A stretch of DNA of 19,207 nt from Acetobacteraceae bacterium (GTDB lineage Bacteria > Pseudomonadota > Alphaproteobacteria > Acetobacterales > Acetobacteraceae), in NCBI GenBank assembly GCA_947476855.1, contig CANJSR010000031.1:1-19207 (forward strand), given 5' to 3'. Below, one piece after another: positions 1-6,779 of the stretch (the stretch's first letter is position 1; every line of letters starts with the position of its first letter). Both the position numbers and the translations under genes were made by a program. The notes beneath the pieces are model-generated. The model was not told where the DNA came from. It was given only the letters and a program-made list of their open reading frames with translations, and searched no databases.

Positions 1-159
1 GATCGTCTCGTGATCCGCGTCGAAGCTCAGCGCCACGGCGCAGCGCGCGCCGTTCGGCCAGGATTTGGGTGCGAGGCTGCGCCCCGCCCGCGCCCGCCCG
101 ACGATCTCTCGCCAGGTTGCTTCGGGCCACTGCCATGGTTCCTGCTTCTGCTCGCTCAT
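1..159 (-). CDS. Polysaccharide deacetylase family protein, 5' part only
   Basis: The first 53 codons of a minus-strand gene are present; the rest lies beyond the left edge. The translation starts MSEQKQEPWQW and reaches RCAVALSFDADHET at about residues 39-52. This is the first strand and metal-site motif of the NodB/polysaccharide deacetylase fold, in which the Asp pair of FDADHE supplies the catalytic base and a metal ligand. Members hydrolyse N-acetyl or other amide/imide groups on sugars or small ureides (PuuE-like), so the substrate cannot be told from this fragment. The start is supported by GGAGGG eight bases upstream of the ATG. The gene diverges from the amidase at 229, with 69 bases between the start codons. 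Two C-N hydrolases side by side hint at a shared role, but that is inference. Confidence 0.8.
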   Translation of the reverse strand, partial: MSEQKQEPWQWPEATWREIVGRARAGRSLAPKSWPNGARCAVALSFDADHETI

Positions 160-228
160 GCGGGGTTCCCTCCGGTGCCGACCGCCGCCATGCTGCGCCG
201 GAATCACGCGTGAACGAAAGAGCCCGCG

Positions 229-1623
229 ATGCCCGGATCGGACCCCGCCCTTCTGACCGCCGAAGAGATGATCGGCCTGTTCGCCCGCCGAGCCTTGAGC
301 CCGGTGGAGGTTTTGCAGGCTGTTACGCAGCGGGTGGCGCGGTTGAACCCGGGCCTGAACGCCTTCGCCGTGATGAACCCGCGGGCGCTGGACGCCGCCG
401 GGGAAAGTGCTGCGCGCTGGCGGGCGGGGCGGCCGATCGGACCGCTGGACGGCGTGCCGGTCACCATCAAGGACCTGATCGACGTCGCCGGCTTCCCGAC
501 ACGGCGCGGCAGCCGCACCACCGATCCCGCTCCAGTCCCGGACGATGCCCCGATGGTCATGGGCCTGAAGGCCGCCGGCGCGGTCGTGATCGGCAAGACC
601 ACGACGACCGAGTTCGGCTGGAAATCCCCCGGCGACTGCCCCCTGCATGGCATCACCCGCAACCCGTGGAACATCGCCCATACGCCAGGCGGCTCGTCTT
701 CGGGCGCGGGGGCAGCCGGGGCGGCGGCCTTCGGGCCGCTGCATGCCGGCACCGACGCCGGCGGCTCGGTGCGTATCCCCGCCGCCTGGTGCGGGCTGGT
801 AGGGCTGAAGCCAACCTATGGCCGCATTCCGCAATGGCCGACCAGCGCCTTCGCCTCCGTCTCCTGCGCCGGGCCGATGACGCGGACCGTGCGGGACGCG
901 GCGCTGATGTTCTCCGCCATGGCGCGCTACGACATCCGCGACCCGTTCTGCATGCCCGATGACGGGCGGGACTGGCGTGACGGGATCGAGGCCGGGGTGG
1001 CCGGCCTGACGGTGGGCGTGCTGAACCGCCCGGGCTTCGACGCGCCGGTCGACGCCGACGGGATCGTGGCTGTGGAGCGGGCGGCTTCGGTACTCGCCGA
1101 TGCCGGCGCCCTGGTCGAACAGGCCGAACCCGACCTTCCCGACACCAGCGTCGTCTTCAGCCGCGTCTGGGGCGCCGCCCTGGCTCGGCTGGTCGCCGCA
1201 ACGCCCGAACAACTGCGCGGCCTGCTCGACCCCGGCATCCTGGAGGTCGCGCGGACCCTGGGCGGCATGACGGCGGTCGAGTTCATGGACGCCGAGGCCA
1301 CCCGTGCCGCCACCGGCCATGCCATGGCCCGCCTGCATCAGCGCTTCGACCTGCTGCTGTGCCCGACCGTACCAGGTCCGCCGCCCTTGGCCGACGCGCC
1401 AACCACCGATCCGATCCGCGCGCTCTGGAACGACTGGGCGCCCTGGACCTTCACCTTCAACATCTCCCGCCAGCCCGCCATCACCGTGCCGATGGGGCTA
1501 CGGGCGGATGGGCTGCCAAACTCCGTGCAGATCGCCGCCGCCCAGCACCGGGACGACCTGGTGCTGCGGGCGGCGCGCGCGGTGGAACTGGCGGAGCCCT
1601 TCCCGGTCTGCGATCCGGGTTGA
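229..1623 (+). CDS. Amidase (amidase signature family)
   Basis: A 464-residue cytosolic amidase-signature hydrolase that cleaves a carboxamide to acid and ammonia or amine. The Ser-cisSer-Lys triad is complete: Lys81 in PVTIKDLID, Ser156 in GGSSSGAG and Ser180 in GTDAGGSVR. The spacings of 75 and 24 residues match those of GatA. The GLVGLKPTYGRI segment at 189-200 follows as expected. Length is normal for stand-alone amidases, and the window shows no GatB or GatC, so a tRNA amidotransferase subunit is unlikely. The ATG at 229 is preceded by a purine-rich GAACGAAAGAG. The gene diverges from a polysaccharide deacetylase and has no close downstream partner (119 bases to the NUDIX gene). The natural amide is not identifiable. 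Confidence 0.93.
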   Translation: MPGSDPALLTAEEMIGLFARRALSPVEVLQAVTQRVARLNPGLNAFAVMNPRALDAAGESAARWRAGRPIGPLDGVPVTIKDLIDVAGFPTRRGSRTTDPAPVPDDAPMVMGLKAAGAVVIGKTTTTEFGWKSPGDCPLHGITRNPWNIAHTPGGSSSGAGAAGAAAFGPLHAGTDAGGSVRIPAAWCGLVGLKPTYGRIPQWPTSAFASVSCAGPMTRTVRDAALMFSAMARYDIRDPFCMPDDGRDWRDGIEAGVAGLTVGVLNRPGFDAPVDADGIVAVERAASVLADAGALVEQAEPDLPDTSVVFSRVWGAALARLVAATPEQLRGLLDPGILEVARTLGGMTAVEFMDAEATRAATGHAMARLHQRFDLLLCPTVPGPPPLADAPTTDPIRALWNDWAPWTFTFNISRQPAITVPMGLRADGLPNSVQIAAAQHRDDLVLRAARAVELAEPFPVCDPG

Positions 1624-1742
1624 TCCCGAGGCGGTTGCGCGCCCGCCACGCTGTTGCCGAATCGCCACGGGACTCGGGGGAGTCGAGTCGCTGACAGCGC
1701 TTCCTGCTTGATTACCCCGGCGTGCCACGCCACGTTGCCCTC

Positions 1743-2315
1743 ATGACGAACTTCGTCCGCGCCATCCCAGACGGCGATACCCACGAACGCAACGTGTGCG
1801 GGGACTGCGGATTCGTCGCCTACGAGAATCCCAAAGTGGTGGTCGGATCGGTCGTCGTGACCGACGGCAAAATCCTGATGTGCAAGCGCGCGATCGAGCC
1901 TCGACGCGGTTTCTGGACGCTGCCCGCCGGCTACATGGAACTCGGCGAAACCGTGGAAGAGGGTGCCGCGCGGGAAGCAATGGAGGAAGCCGGGGCGGAC
2001 ATCGCCATCGACGGCGTCCTCGGCGTGTTCAGCATCGCCCGCATCGGCCAGGTCCAGGTCATCTTCCGCGCCCGCTTCGGCGGCGATGGCGAACCCCGCT
2101 TCGCCGCGGGTCCCGAAAGCCTGGAAGTCGCACTGTTCGAGTGGGACGATATCCCCTGGAACGAAATCGCCTTCCCGTCCGTTCACTGGGCGCTCAACGC
2201 CTGGAAGCAATCTGCCGGCGCGCCGCTGGGCCTGGCGGCCGGCAACCCCTCGGATGACCGACGCGGCATGCACCCGCATATCCGCCCCCGCGGAACGGTG
2301 GAGGATGGGCTATGA
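1743..2315 (+). CDS. NUDIX hydrolase with truncated zinc-ribbon N-terminus
   Basis: A 190-residue NUDIX pyrophosphohydrolase, cleaving a nucleoside diphosphate linked to another moiety (X). The NUDIX box is perfect: Gly63, Glu69, then Arg77-Glu78 and Glu81-Glu82-x-Gly84, in the spacing G-x5-E-x7-REUxEExGU. The N-terminus has one CxxC (Cys19, Cys22) followed by YENPKVVVGSVV, as in the Nudix N-terminal ribbon of NADH-pyrophosphatase-like proteins. The first CxxC of that ribbon is missing. I chose ATG 1743; an in-frame GTG at 1722 would add seven residues, and neither has a strong ribosome-binding site. The stop overlaps the next start (ATGA at 2312-2315), so the downstream exported protein is probably co-translated. 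The substrate could be NADH, ADP-ribose or a related dinucleotide; the sequence does not decide. Confidence 0.9.
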   Translation: MTNFVRAIPDGDTHERNVCGDCGFVAYENPKVVVGSVVVTDGKILMCKRAIEPRRGFWTLPAGYMELGETVEEGAAREAMEEAGADIAIDGVLGVFSIARIGQVQVIFRARFGGDGEPRFAAGPESLEVALFEWDDIPWNEIAFPSVHWALNAWKQSAGAPLGLAAGNPSDDRRGMHPHIRPRGTVEDGL

Positions 2316-2614
2316 TGACGCGTCTCCTGTTGGCTGGTTTCCTGCTGGCCCCGTTGCCGGCGCTGGCGCAGCATCTGCCCCTGCCGCCGATCCCGCCCTT
2401 GAACGCCCCGAGTTCCGAGCTTGCGCCGATGCCGGACCTTGACGTCCGCGCGCCGCGTTCGCCCACACAGACCGTACGGCTGCGCCCGGAGGTCTTTTCC
2501 TCGGAGCGCCCCGACACGAGCCTGGGGTTCGCCCCGGGGTCCCGCTACCAGACCGCGGATGAGCGTCGGCCGCTGCAAACGCCTGGCCTGCGGCTGACGG
2601 TTCCGTTGCAGTAG
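2312..2614 (+). CDS. Small exported proline-rich protein, unknown function
   Basis: A 100-residue protein that I do not recognise. It begins with a clear Sec signal peptide: MMTRLLLAGFLLAPLPALAQ, with cleavage likely after ALA at residue 19. The mature part of about 80 residues is rich in Pro, Arg and Leu (HLPLPPIPPLNAP), has no Cys, and looks largely disordered. It should be periplasmic or secreted. The start is well supported: GGAGG at 2300-2304 sits seven bases before the first ATG, and the start overlaps the NUDIX stop as ATGA. ATG 2315 is an equally possible start, one residue shorter. A cytosolic NUDIX enzyme coupled to an exported peptide is not an obvious functional pair, so shared expression may be all that links them. 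Confidence 0.75.
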   Translation: MMTRLLLAGFLLAPLPALAQHLPLPPIPPLNAPSSELAPMPDLDVRAPRSPTQTVRLRPEVFSSERPDTSLGFAPGSRYQTADERRPLQTPGLRLTVPLQ

Positions 2615-2651
2615 TATGCCAGCGCGTTTTCAGGAATAAATTCTCCTGTCG

Positions 2652-2666
2652 TTAACCTTTTCTTAG
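2652..2666 (+). promoter_or_regulatory. Possible CtrA-type box (TTAA-N7-TTAG)
   Basis: The intergenic stretch 2615-2730 is locally AT-rich and contains TTAACCTTTTCTTAG. This differs by one base from the alphaproteobacterial CtrA consensus TTAA-N7-TTAA. It lies 64 bases upstream of the hypothetical gene at 2731. A match of this quality is weak evidence alone. Confidence 0.25.
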
Positions 2667-2730
2667 GGATTTCGCGCGACTATCTCCGCCATACACGATC
2701 AGGCCGGCAACGGCGGCAAGGGGCGAGAAG

Positions 2731-3036
2731 ATGCGGAAAACCAGAAGAAGCGACGCGACCAACACGATTGCGGTCCTGCATCGCGGCGAGTCGTTGCCCG
2801 ACCTCGACGCGCGCGCGGGCCGCGTCAGCGGGGCGCAGGTGGCGTTCGGCGCGCCGGGGCCGCGGATCGACCTCGACCGCGTGCTGGAATCCTGGCGCGA
2901 CGGCACGACCGTCGGCGGTTCGGCCGCGGAGCAACCGACCGAGGCCACCCCCGCGCCCAAGGCCCGCACGGTGTCCCTGTCGGACGGGACCACGATTTCC
3001 TTCACGGTCGCTGGCGCCTTCCTCGCGGCGGAGTGA
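2731..3036 (+). CDS. Hypothetical protein, 101 residues
   Basis: I do not recognise this protein. It has no signal peptide or membrane segment. The N-terminus is basic (MRKTRRSDATN), the middle carries a Pro/Ala/Thr-rich linker (EQPTEATPAPKA, about residues 66-77), and the C-terminus ends in a short segment that looks beta-rich (RTVSLSDGTTISFTVAGAF). The last part resembles a small beta-hairpin domain, but I cannot name a family. Third positions are strongly GC and the start is preceded by AGGGGCGAG at good spacing, so it is probably a real gene. A long open frame also runs antisense across it, as is common in such GC-rich DNA. It lies 93 bases before the stress-protein gene on the same strand and may share its transcript. 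Confidence 0.6.
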   Translation: MRKTRRSDATNTIAVLHRGESLPDLDARAGRVSGAQVAFGAPGPRIDLDRVLESWRDGTTVGGSAAEQPTEATPAPKARTVSLSDGTTISFTVAGAFLAAE

Positions 3037-3129
3037 AGCCCTGGCGCCCATCCCAATGACGCAGATCAACGCGGGCGCGGGCACGATCTGGCACGCAGGC
3101 CTCTGGATCAGCGACAGGGGCGGACCAGA

Positions 3130-3984
3130 ATGGCACTCAAGGATATCGTCGTTCACCTCGACACCAGCGCGCGGGCCGAGACGCGATTGCAGGTCGCCGC
3201 GACCCTCGCGCGCCGGCACGGGGCGTATCTGACCGGCTTCTTCGTCGTCGACGTACCGGACTCGACCTTCTTCTATGGCGGCGCCCTGCCCTATGCCTCG
3301 GGCGGGATTGATCTGGTGTCGCAGATGCGCGGTGAACTGCTCGACCAGTCCAAGGCGATCGAGGCCCGGTTCCTTCAGGTCGCCAAGGATAACGACCTGT
3401 CCCATGAATGGCGCGTCTCGGAAGGGCGCAGCGGGCAGATGATCGCCCTGCATGCCCGGTATTCCGATCTGGTCGTGGTCGGCCAGCCGCACGATCCCGA
3501 CGCGCGGGAGGTGGAGCGGAGTGACGAGATCGTGGTGACCGCGCTGATGTCCGCCGGCCGCCCGGTCCTGACCGTGCCCTATGCCGGGACCTTCCCGGTG
3601 GTCGGCGATCACGTGCTGGTCGCCTGGAACGCCAGCCGGGAGGCGACTCGCGCGATCAACGACGCGATGCCGATCCTGCAATCGGCCCAGAAGGTCACCG
3701 TCCTGGCGATCAACCCGCGCAGTGGCATCCGTGGCCATGGCGACGTGCCGGCGGCCGATATCTGCCTGCATCTGGCGCGCCACGGCGTGAAGGCCGAGGC
3801 CGCGCATACCGTGGCCGACAGCATCCCGGATGGGGAGGCGCTGCTTTCCTATGCCTCCGACGTCAACGCCGACCTGATCGTCGCCGGCGGGTACGGGCAT
3901 TCCCGGGCGCGCGAACTGGTGTTCGGCGGCGTAACCCAGACCCTTCTGCGGACGATGACAGTGCCGATCTTCCTGTCGCACTGA
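3130..3984 (+). CDS. Universal stress protein, tandem UspA domains
   Basis: A 284-residue cytosolic protein with two UspA-type domains, about residues 1-145 and 155-284. The N-terminus (MALKDIVVHLDTS) and the start of the second half (DHVLVAWNASREATRAI) are typical of the tandem Usp proteins of proteobacteria. The nucleotide-binding loop of the second domain reads G253-GY-G256-x9-G266-G267, so the usual final Ser/Thr of the G-x2-G-x9-G-S/T motif is Gly, and ATP binding may be altered. The first domain has only a degenerate loop (VVVGQPHDPD). AGGGGCGG upstream supports the start. The stop codon sits in a 9-base-pair inverted repeat, and the neighbouring HAD gene converges with only 12 bases between stops. 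A role in stress survival is assumed from the family. Confidence 0.9.
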   Translation: MALKDIVVHLDTSARAETRLQVAATLARRHGAYLTGFFVVDVPDSTFFYGGALPYASGGIDLVSQMRGELLDQSKAIEARFLQVAKDNDLSHEWRVSEGRSGQMIALHARYSDLVVVGQPHDPDAREVERSDEIVVTALMSAGRPVLTVPYAGTFPVVGDHVLVAWNASREATRAINDAMPILQSAQKVTVLAINPRSGIRGHGDVPAADICLHLARHGVKAEAAHTVADSIPDGEALLSYASDVNADLIVAGGYGHSRARELVFGGVTQTLLRTMTVPIFLSH

Positions 3985-3991
3985 CAGGAAG
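3969..3991. terminator. Hairpin at convergent gene ends (candidate bidirectional terminator)
   Basis: CTTCCTGTC (3969-3977) and GACAGGAAG (3983-3991) form a perfect 9-base-pair inverted repeat with a 5-base loop. It overlaps the last codons and stop of the stress-protein gene and fills the short gap to the convergent HAD gene. There is no T-run, so it is not a classical intrinsic terminator. Confidence 0.45.
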
Positions 3992-3996
3992 CCAGC

Positions 3997-4863
3997 CTAC
4001 CAGACGAAGCGCGGCAGCGTGGCGACCGGGGACAGGCCGGCTTCGCGCGCCGCGGCCTCGGTCTTCGCGCGATCGAAGCCGCCGGCCCCGTCGCTGAGCG
4101 TGGCGCCGTGGATGCCGTCCAGCACCCAGCAGGAGGCCAGACCGACGCGGCTCGCGCCCGGGATGTCGGTGTGCAGCGAGTCCCCCACGGCCAGAACGCG
4201 ATCAATCGGCAGGTTCATCTGTTCCAGCACGGGGCGGTAGATCGCCGGGTCGGGCTTGCCGACCGAGCGGACATCGCCGCCGAGTTCCTGATACCGCGCC
4301 GCCAGCGACCCCGCGCAGAGCACCCGCACGCCGCCGCGGATCACCACCAGGTCGGGGTTGCCGCAGATCATCTTCAGATGATGTTTGGCGCATTCCTGGA
4401 GAACGGCCTCGAACTCATTCATGTCGCTCGGGTTGCGGTGATCGTCGGGCCCGGTGTTGAGCACGAAATCGGCTTCCCCGGGCGTCGCGGCCTCAATCAG
4501 CGGCAAGCCTTCCAGCACCGGCTTGTCCCGCACCGGGCCGAGGTGGAAGACCTTCTTCCCGAGGCTCGCCCACCAGTCATCCGGCGGAGAATGCAGGGAG
4601 CGGCGGACGGCCTCTCCGCTGGTCAGGATGTCGGTATAGAGATCGTCGGGAATGCCCATCCGCCGCATCATCGTCCGCACGGCGTCGTTCGGGCGCGGCA
4701 CGTTGGACAGCAGCAGCGTCCGCTTGCCGGCGGCCTTCAGGTGACGGAGCGTGTCGACCGAATGGGGGAACGCGTTGACCCCGTCATGGATGACGCCCCA
4801 GAGGTCCAGCACGAACCCGTCATACCGCGAAGCGAGCGGGGCAAAGCCCGAGAGATGTTCCAT
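3997..4863 (-). CDS. HAD-superfamily class IIA hydrolase (TIGR01459 type)
   Basis: A 288-residue HAD phosphatase, probably cytosolic. Motif I is LDLWGVIHDG with nucleophile Asp20. The usual second Asp is Trp22, which is normal for this DLWGV subgroup. Motif II is LLLSNVPRP with Ser53, motif III is Lys203 in GKPDPAIY, and motif IV is GDSLHTD with Asp228 and Asp233. Length and the large middle cap fit class IIA enzymes related to NagD and phosphoglycolate phosphatases. Its ATG follows the pyrD stop directly (TAGATG on the minus strand), so translation is probably coupled to pyrD. That pairing suggests a nucleotide or related phosphate substrate, but the sequence does not establish it. Confidence 0.9.
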   Translation of the reverse strand: MEHLSGFAPLASRYDGFVLDLWGVIHDGVNAFPHSVDTLRHLKAAGKRTLLLSNVPRPNDAVRTMMRRMGIPDDLYTDILTSGEAVRRSLHSPPDDWWASLGKKVFHLGPVRDKPVLEGLPLIEAATPGEADFVLNTGPDDHRNPSDMNEFEAVLQECAKHHLKMICGNPDLVVIRGGVRVLCAGSLAARYQELGGDVRSVGKPDPAIYRPVLEQMNLPIDRVLAVGDSLHTDIPGASRVGLASCWVLDGIHGATLSDGAGGFDRAKTEAAAREAGLSPVATLPRFVW

Positions 4864-5928
4864 CTAGCCATGTCCTGACAGGTTGCGGGACGCGGTGCCG
4901 ACCGCGTCCTCGATCCGGGCGAAGCCGGCTTCCTTGAGCGCGGCGGCCAGTTCCCGTTTCAGCCGCGGGATCAGCGCCGGACCGCCATAGGCGAAGCCGG
5001 TATAGAGCTGCACCAGCGAGGCGCCGGCGCGGATTTTCAGCAGCGCGTCCTGCCCGTTGAACACGCCCCCAGTGCCGATCAGCACCAGCCGCCCGCGGGC
5101 GAGGATGAAGGCGCGGGCGAGCATCGTGGTGGACAGCGAGAACAGCGGCACGCCCGACAGCCCGCCGGTTTCCTTCTGGTGCGGCGACCGCAGCCCGGGC
5201 GGGCGGGAGATCGTGGTATTGCCGACGATCAGGCCCTGCACGCCCTCGGCCACGCAGGTTTCCACGACCGAGGCCAGGCCTTCCTCCGCCAAATCGGGCG
5301 CGACCTTGACCAGGATCGGCGGCTTGTCGGGCACGCTCGCGACGGCTTGCAGGATCTCGCGCAGCCGTTCCTCCCCCTGCAAATCCCGCAGGCCGGGCGT
5401 GTTGGGGGAGGAGACGTTGATCACGACATAATCGGCATGCGGCCCAACGGCGGCGATCAGGGCGGGGTAGTCGCGGGCCGGATCGGCGCCTTCCTTGTTG
5501 ATGCCGACGTTGGCGCCCAACGGCACAATGCGATCGGCGAGGGCGGCGAGGTTGCGGCGGTAGGTTTCGAGGCCGCCATTGTTGAAGCCCATGCGGTTGA
5601 TCACCGCGCGATCGGGTTCCAGCCGGAAAAGGCGGGGGCGTGGATTGCCCTCCTGCGGGCGAGGCGTGACGGTCCCCGTCTCCACGAAGCCGAAGCCCAG
5701 CCGCATCAGGGCCGGCACCGCGACCGCGTTCTTGTCGAAGCCGGCGGCGAGGCCGATCGGATTGGAAAACCGACGCCCCAGAACGTTGATGGCCAGCGCC
5801 GGATCGTCGGCCTGACGTGACGCGCCGGCCAGGCCGAGGCGAAGGGCGCGCAGGGCCAGGTCATGAGCGCTTTCGGCGTCCATGCGGCGCAGCAGCGGAA
5901 GCAGGGCGGAAGCGAGGGTGGGTGTCAT
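4864..5928 (-). CDS. pyrD: Dihydroorotate dehydrogenase (quinone), class 2
   Basis: A 354-residue FMN enzyme that oxidises dihydroorotate to orotate in pyrimidine synthesis and passes electrons to membrane quinone. Class 2 features are present. There is an N-terminal helical membrane-contact extension (LLPLLRRMDAESAHDLALRAL), then NPIGLAAGFDKNA (56-68) with Lys66, GTVTPRPQEGNPRPR (85-99), NRMGFNN (111-117) and NVSSPNTPGLR (171-181). Ser174 is the catalytic base in that last motif. The C-terminal FMN-phosphate region is IGTGGVFNGQDA (284-295). The ATG at 5928 has no clear ribosome-binding site; Met16 is a possible later start but would remove part of the quinone-side helices. The gene leads a two-gene unit with the HAD phosphatase and diverges from the NIPSNAP gene. 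Confidence 0.97.
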   Translation of the reverse strand: MTPTLASALLPLLRRMDAESAHDLALRALRLGLAGASRQADDPALAINVLGRRFSNPIGLAAGFDKNAVAVPALMRLGFGFVETGTVTPRPQEGNPRPRLFRLEPDRAVINRMGFNNGGLETYRRNLAALADRIVPLGANVGINKEGADPARDYPALIAAVGPHADYVVINVSSPNTPGLRDLQGEERLREILQAVASVPDKPPILVKVAPDLAEEGLASVVETCVAEGVQGLIVGNTTISRPPGLRSPHQKETGGLSGVPLFSLSTTMLARAFILARGRLVLIGTGGVFNGQDALLKIRAGASLVQLYTGFAYGGPALIPRLKRELAAALKEAGFARIEDAVGTASRNLSGHG

Positions 5929-5978
5929 TTGCCGATGCTTATGCCCCGGGGCCGGCGTCGGGGAAAGGGCATCCGGGG

Positions 5979-6006
5979 GGACATTCCACGGTGGCCGGGA
6001 ATGTCC
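5979..6006. promoter_or_regulatory. Perfect 9-bp inverted repeat upstream of the NIPSNAP gene
   Basis: GGACATTCC (5979-5987) and GGAATGTCC (5998-6006) are perfect reverse complements separated by 10 bases. The repeat ends 35 bases before the NIPSNAP start, within the 113-base divergent gap to pyrD. It could be a dimer-binding operator (half-site centres 19 bases apart) or an RNA hairpin in the leader. Confidence 0.5.
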
Positions 6007-6041
6007 TAGCCTGCCTCGTCCAAACCCTGGGAGGGTACATC

Positions 6042-6659
6042 ATGATCATCGAAATGCGGACCTACACGCTGCAACCGACCACGCTGGCCGAGGTCGAGAA
6101 GCGCTTTGGCGAGGCTTTGCCCGCGCGCGAGAAGCATTCCAAGCTGGCGGCCTTCTGGCACTCCGAGGTCGGGCCGCTGAACCAGATCATCCATGTCTGG
6201 GCCTATGAGAGCTTCGAGCACCGCGCGGATGTGCGCTCCGCCGCCGTCAAGGACCCGAGCTGGCCGCCGCCGATCCGCGAATTCTGCGTCGCACAGCAGA
6301 GCGAGGTGTTCGTTCCCGCCCCGTTCTCCCCCAAGCTGGAACCGCGCGACATCGGGCCACTGTTCGAAATCCGGCAGTATACCCTGACGCCGGGCTCAAT
6401 CCCCGGGCTGATCGATCGCTGGTCGGAGAAGATCGAGGGCCGGCAGAAGTTCTCACCCCTGGTCTGCGCGATGTATTCCGAGTTCGGGGCACTGAACAAA
6501 TGGGTCCATATCTGGGCCTACAAGGACGCGAATGAGCGGTTCAGCGTGCGCGCGGCGGCGGCGGCCGGCGGGAACTGGCCGGCGCGGAATCCGCCGGGCG
6601 TGATGGTGAAGCAGGAGAACAGCTTCGTGATGCCGTCCGCGTTCTCTCCGATCCGGTAG
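6042..6659 (+). CDS. NIPSNAP family protein, two domains
   Basis: A 205-residue protein made of two tandem NIPSNAP (ferredoxin-like, ABM-related) domains, about residues 1-100 and 108-205. Each begins with the family's opening strand, MIIEMRTYTLQP and LFEIRQYTLTPG. Each also has the NQIIHVWAYESFEHRADVR-type segment, repeated as NKWVHIWAYKDANERFSVR. The two copies clearly arose by internal duplication. No catalytic function is established for bacterial members; they often sit in catabolic clusters and may act as small dimeric binding or monooxygenase-like proteins. The frame is open upstream to 5817, but GGGAGG at 6029-6034, seven bases before the ATG, fixes the start at 6042. No signal peptide is seen. 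Confidence 0.92.
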   Translation: MIIEMRTYTLQPTTLAEVEKRFGEALPAREKHSKLAAFWHSEVGPLNQIIHVWAYESFEHRADVRSAAVKDPSWPPPIREFCVAQQSEVFVPAPFSPKLEPRDIGPLFEIRQYTLTPGSIPGLIDRWSEKIEGRQKFSPLVCAMYSEFGALNKWVHIWAYKDANERFSVRAAAAAGGNWPARNPPGVMVKQENSFVMPSAFSPIR

Positions 6660-6665
6660 GTCGGT

Positions 6666-6770
6666 CTTCTCCCCCTCCCCTTGCGGGAGGGGGAGGGGTG
6701 GAAACACCCCGGTCTGGTGCGGTGGCTTACCCCCCACCCCGGCCCTCCCCCTCAAGGGGGGAGGGGGAAG
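6666..6770. repeat. C/G-rich double-hairpin intergenic element
   Basis: This block fills the convergent gap between the NIPSNAP and chemoreceptor genes. Hairpin 1 pairs 6666-6679 with 6685-6698 (14 pairs, two of them G-T). Hairpin 2 pairs CCCTCCCCC at 6743-6751 with GGGGGAGGG at 6757-6765, again with a 5-base loop. The outer ends are also near-inverted copies (CTTCTCCCCCTCCCC against GGGGGGAGGGGGAAG), so the whole 105 bases is a nested palindrome. It resembles the REP-like dispersed palindromes found between alphaproteobacterial genes and may also end transcription in both directions. Confidence 0.6.
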
Positions 6771-6779
6771 TGGTTGGGA

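Noticed and set aside
2680..3981. 433-codon minus-strand open frame across the hypothetical and stress-protein genes
   Set aside because: It has no family features, and the plus strand carries a clear tandem Usp. Long antisense frames are expected at this GC content.
4108..4878. 256-codon plus-strand frame opposite the HAD gene
   Set aside because: The HAD protein shows all four catalytic motifs; the opposite frame has Arg/His/Gly-rich composition typical of an antisense shadow.
5817..6041. Upstream extension of the NIPSNAP frame by 75 codons
   Set aside because: It overlaps the divergent pyrD gene, has Arg/Gly-rich non-family sequence, and the strong GGGAGG site fixes the start at 6042.
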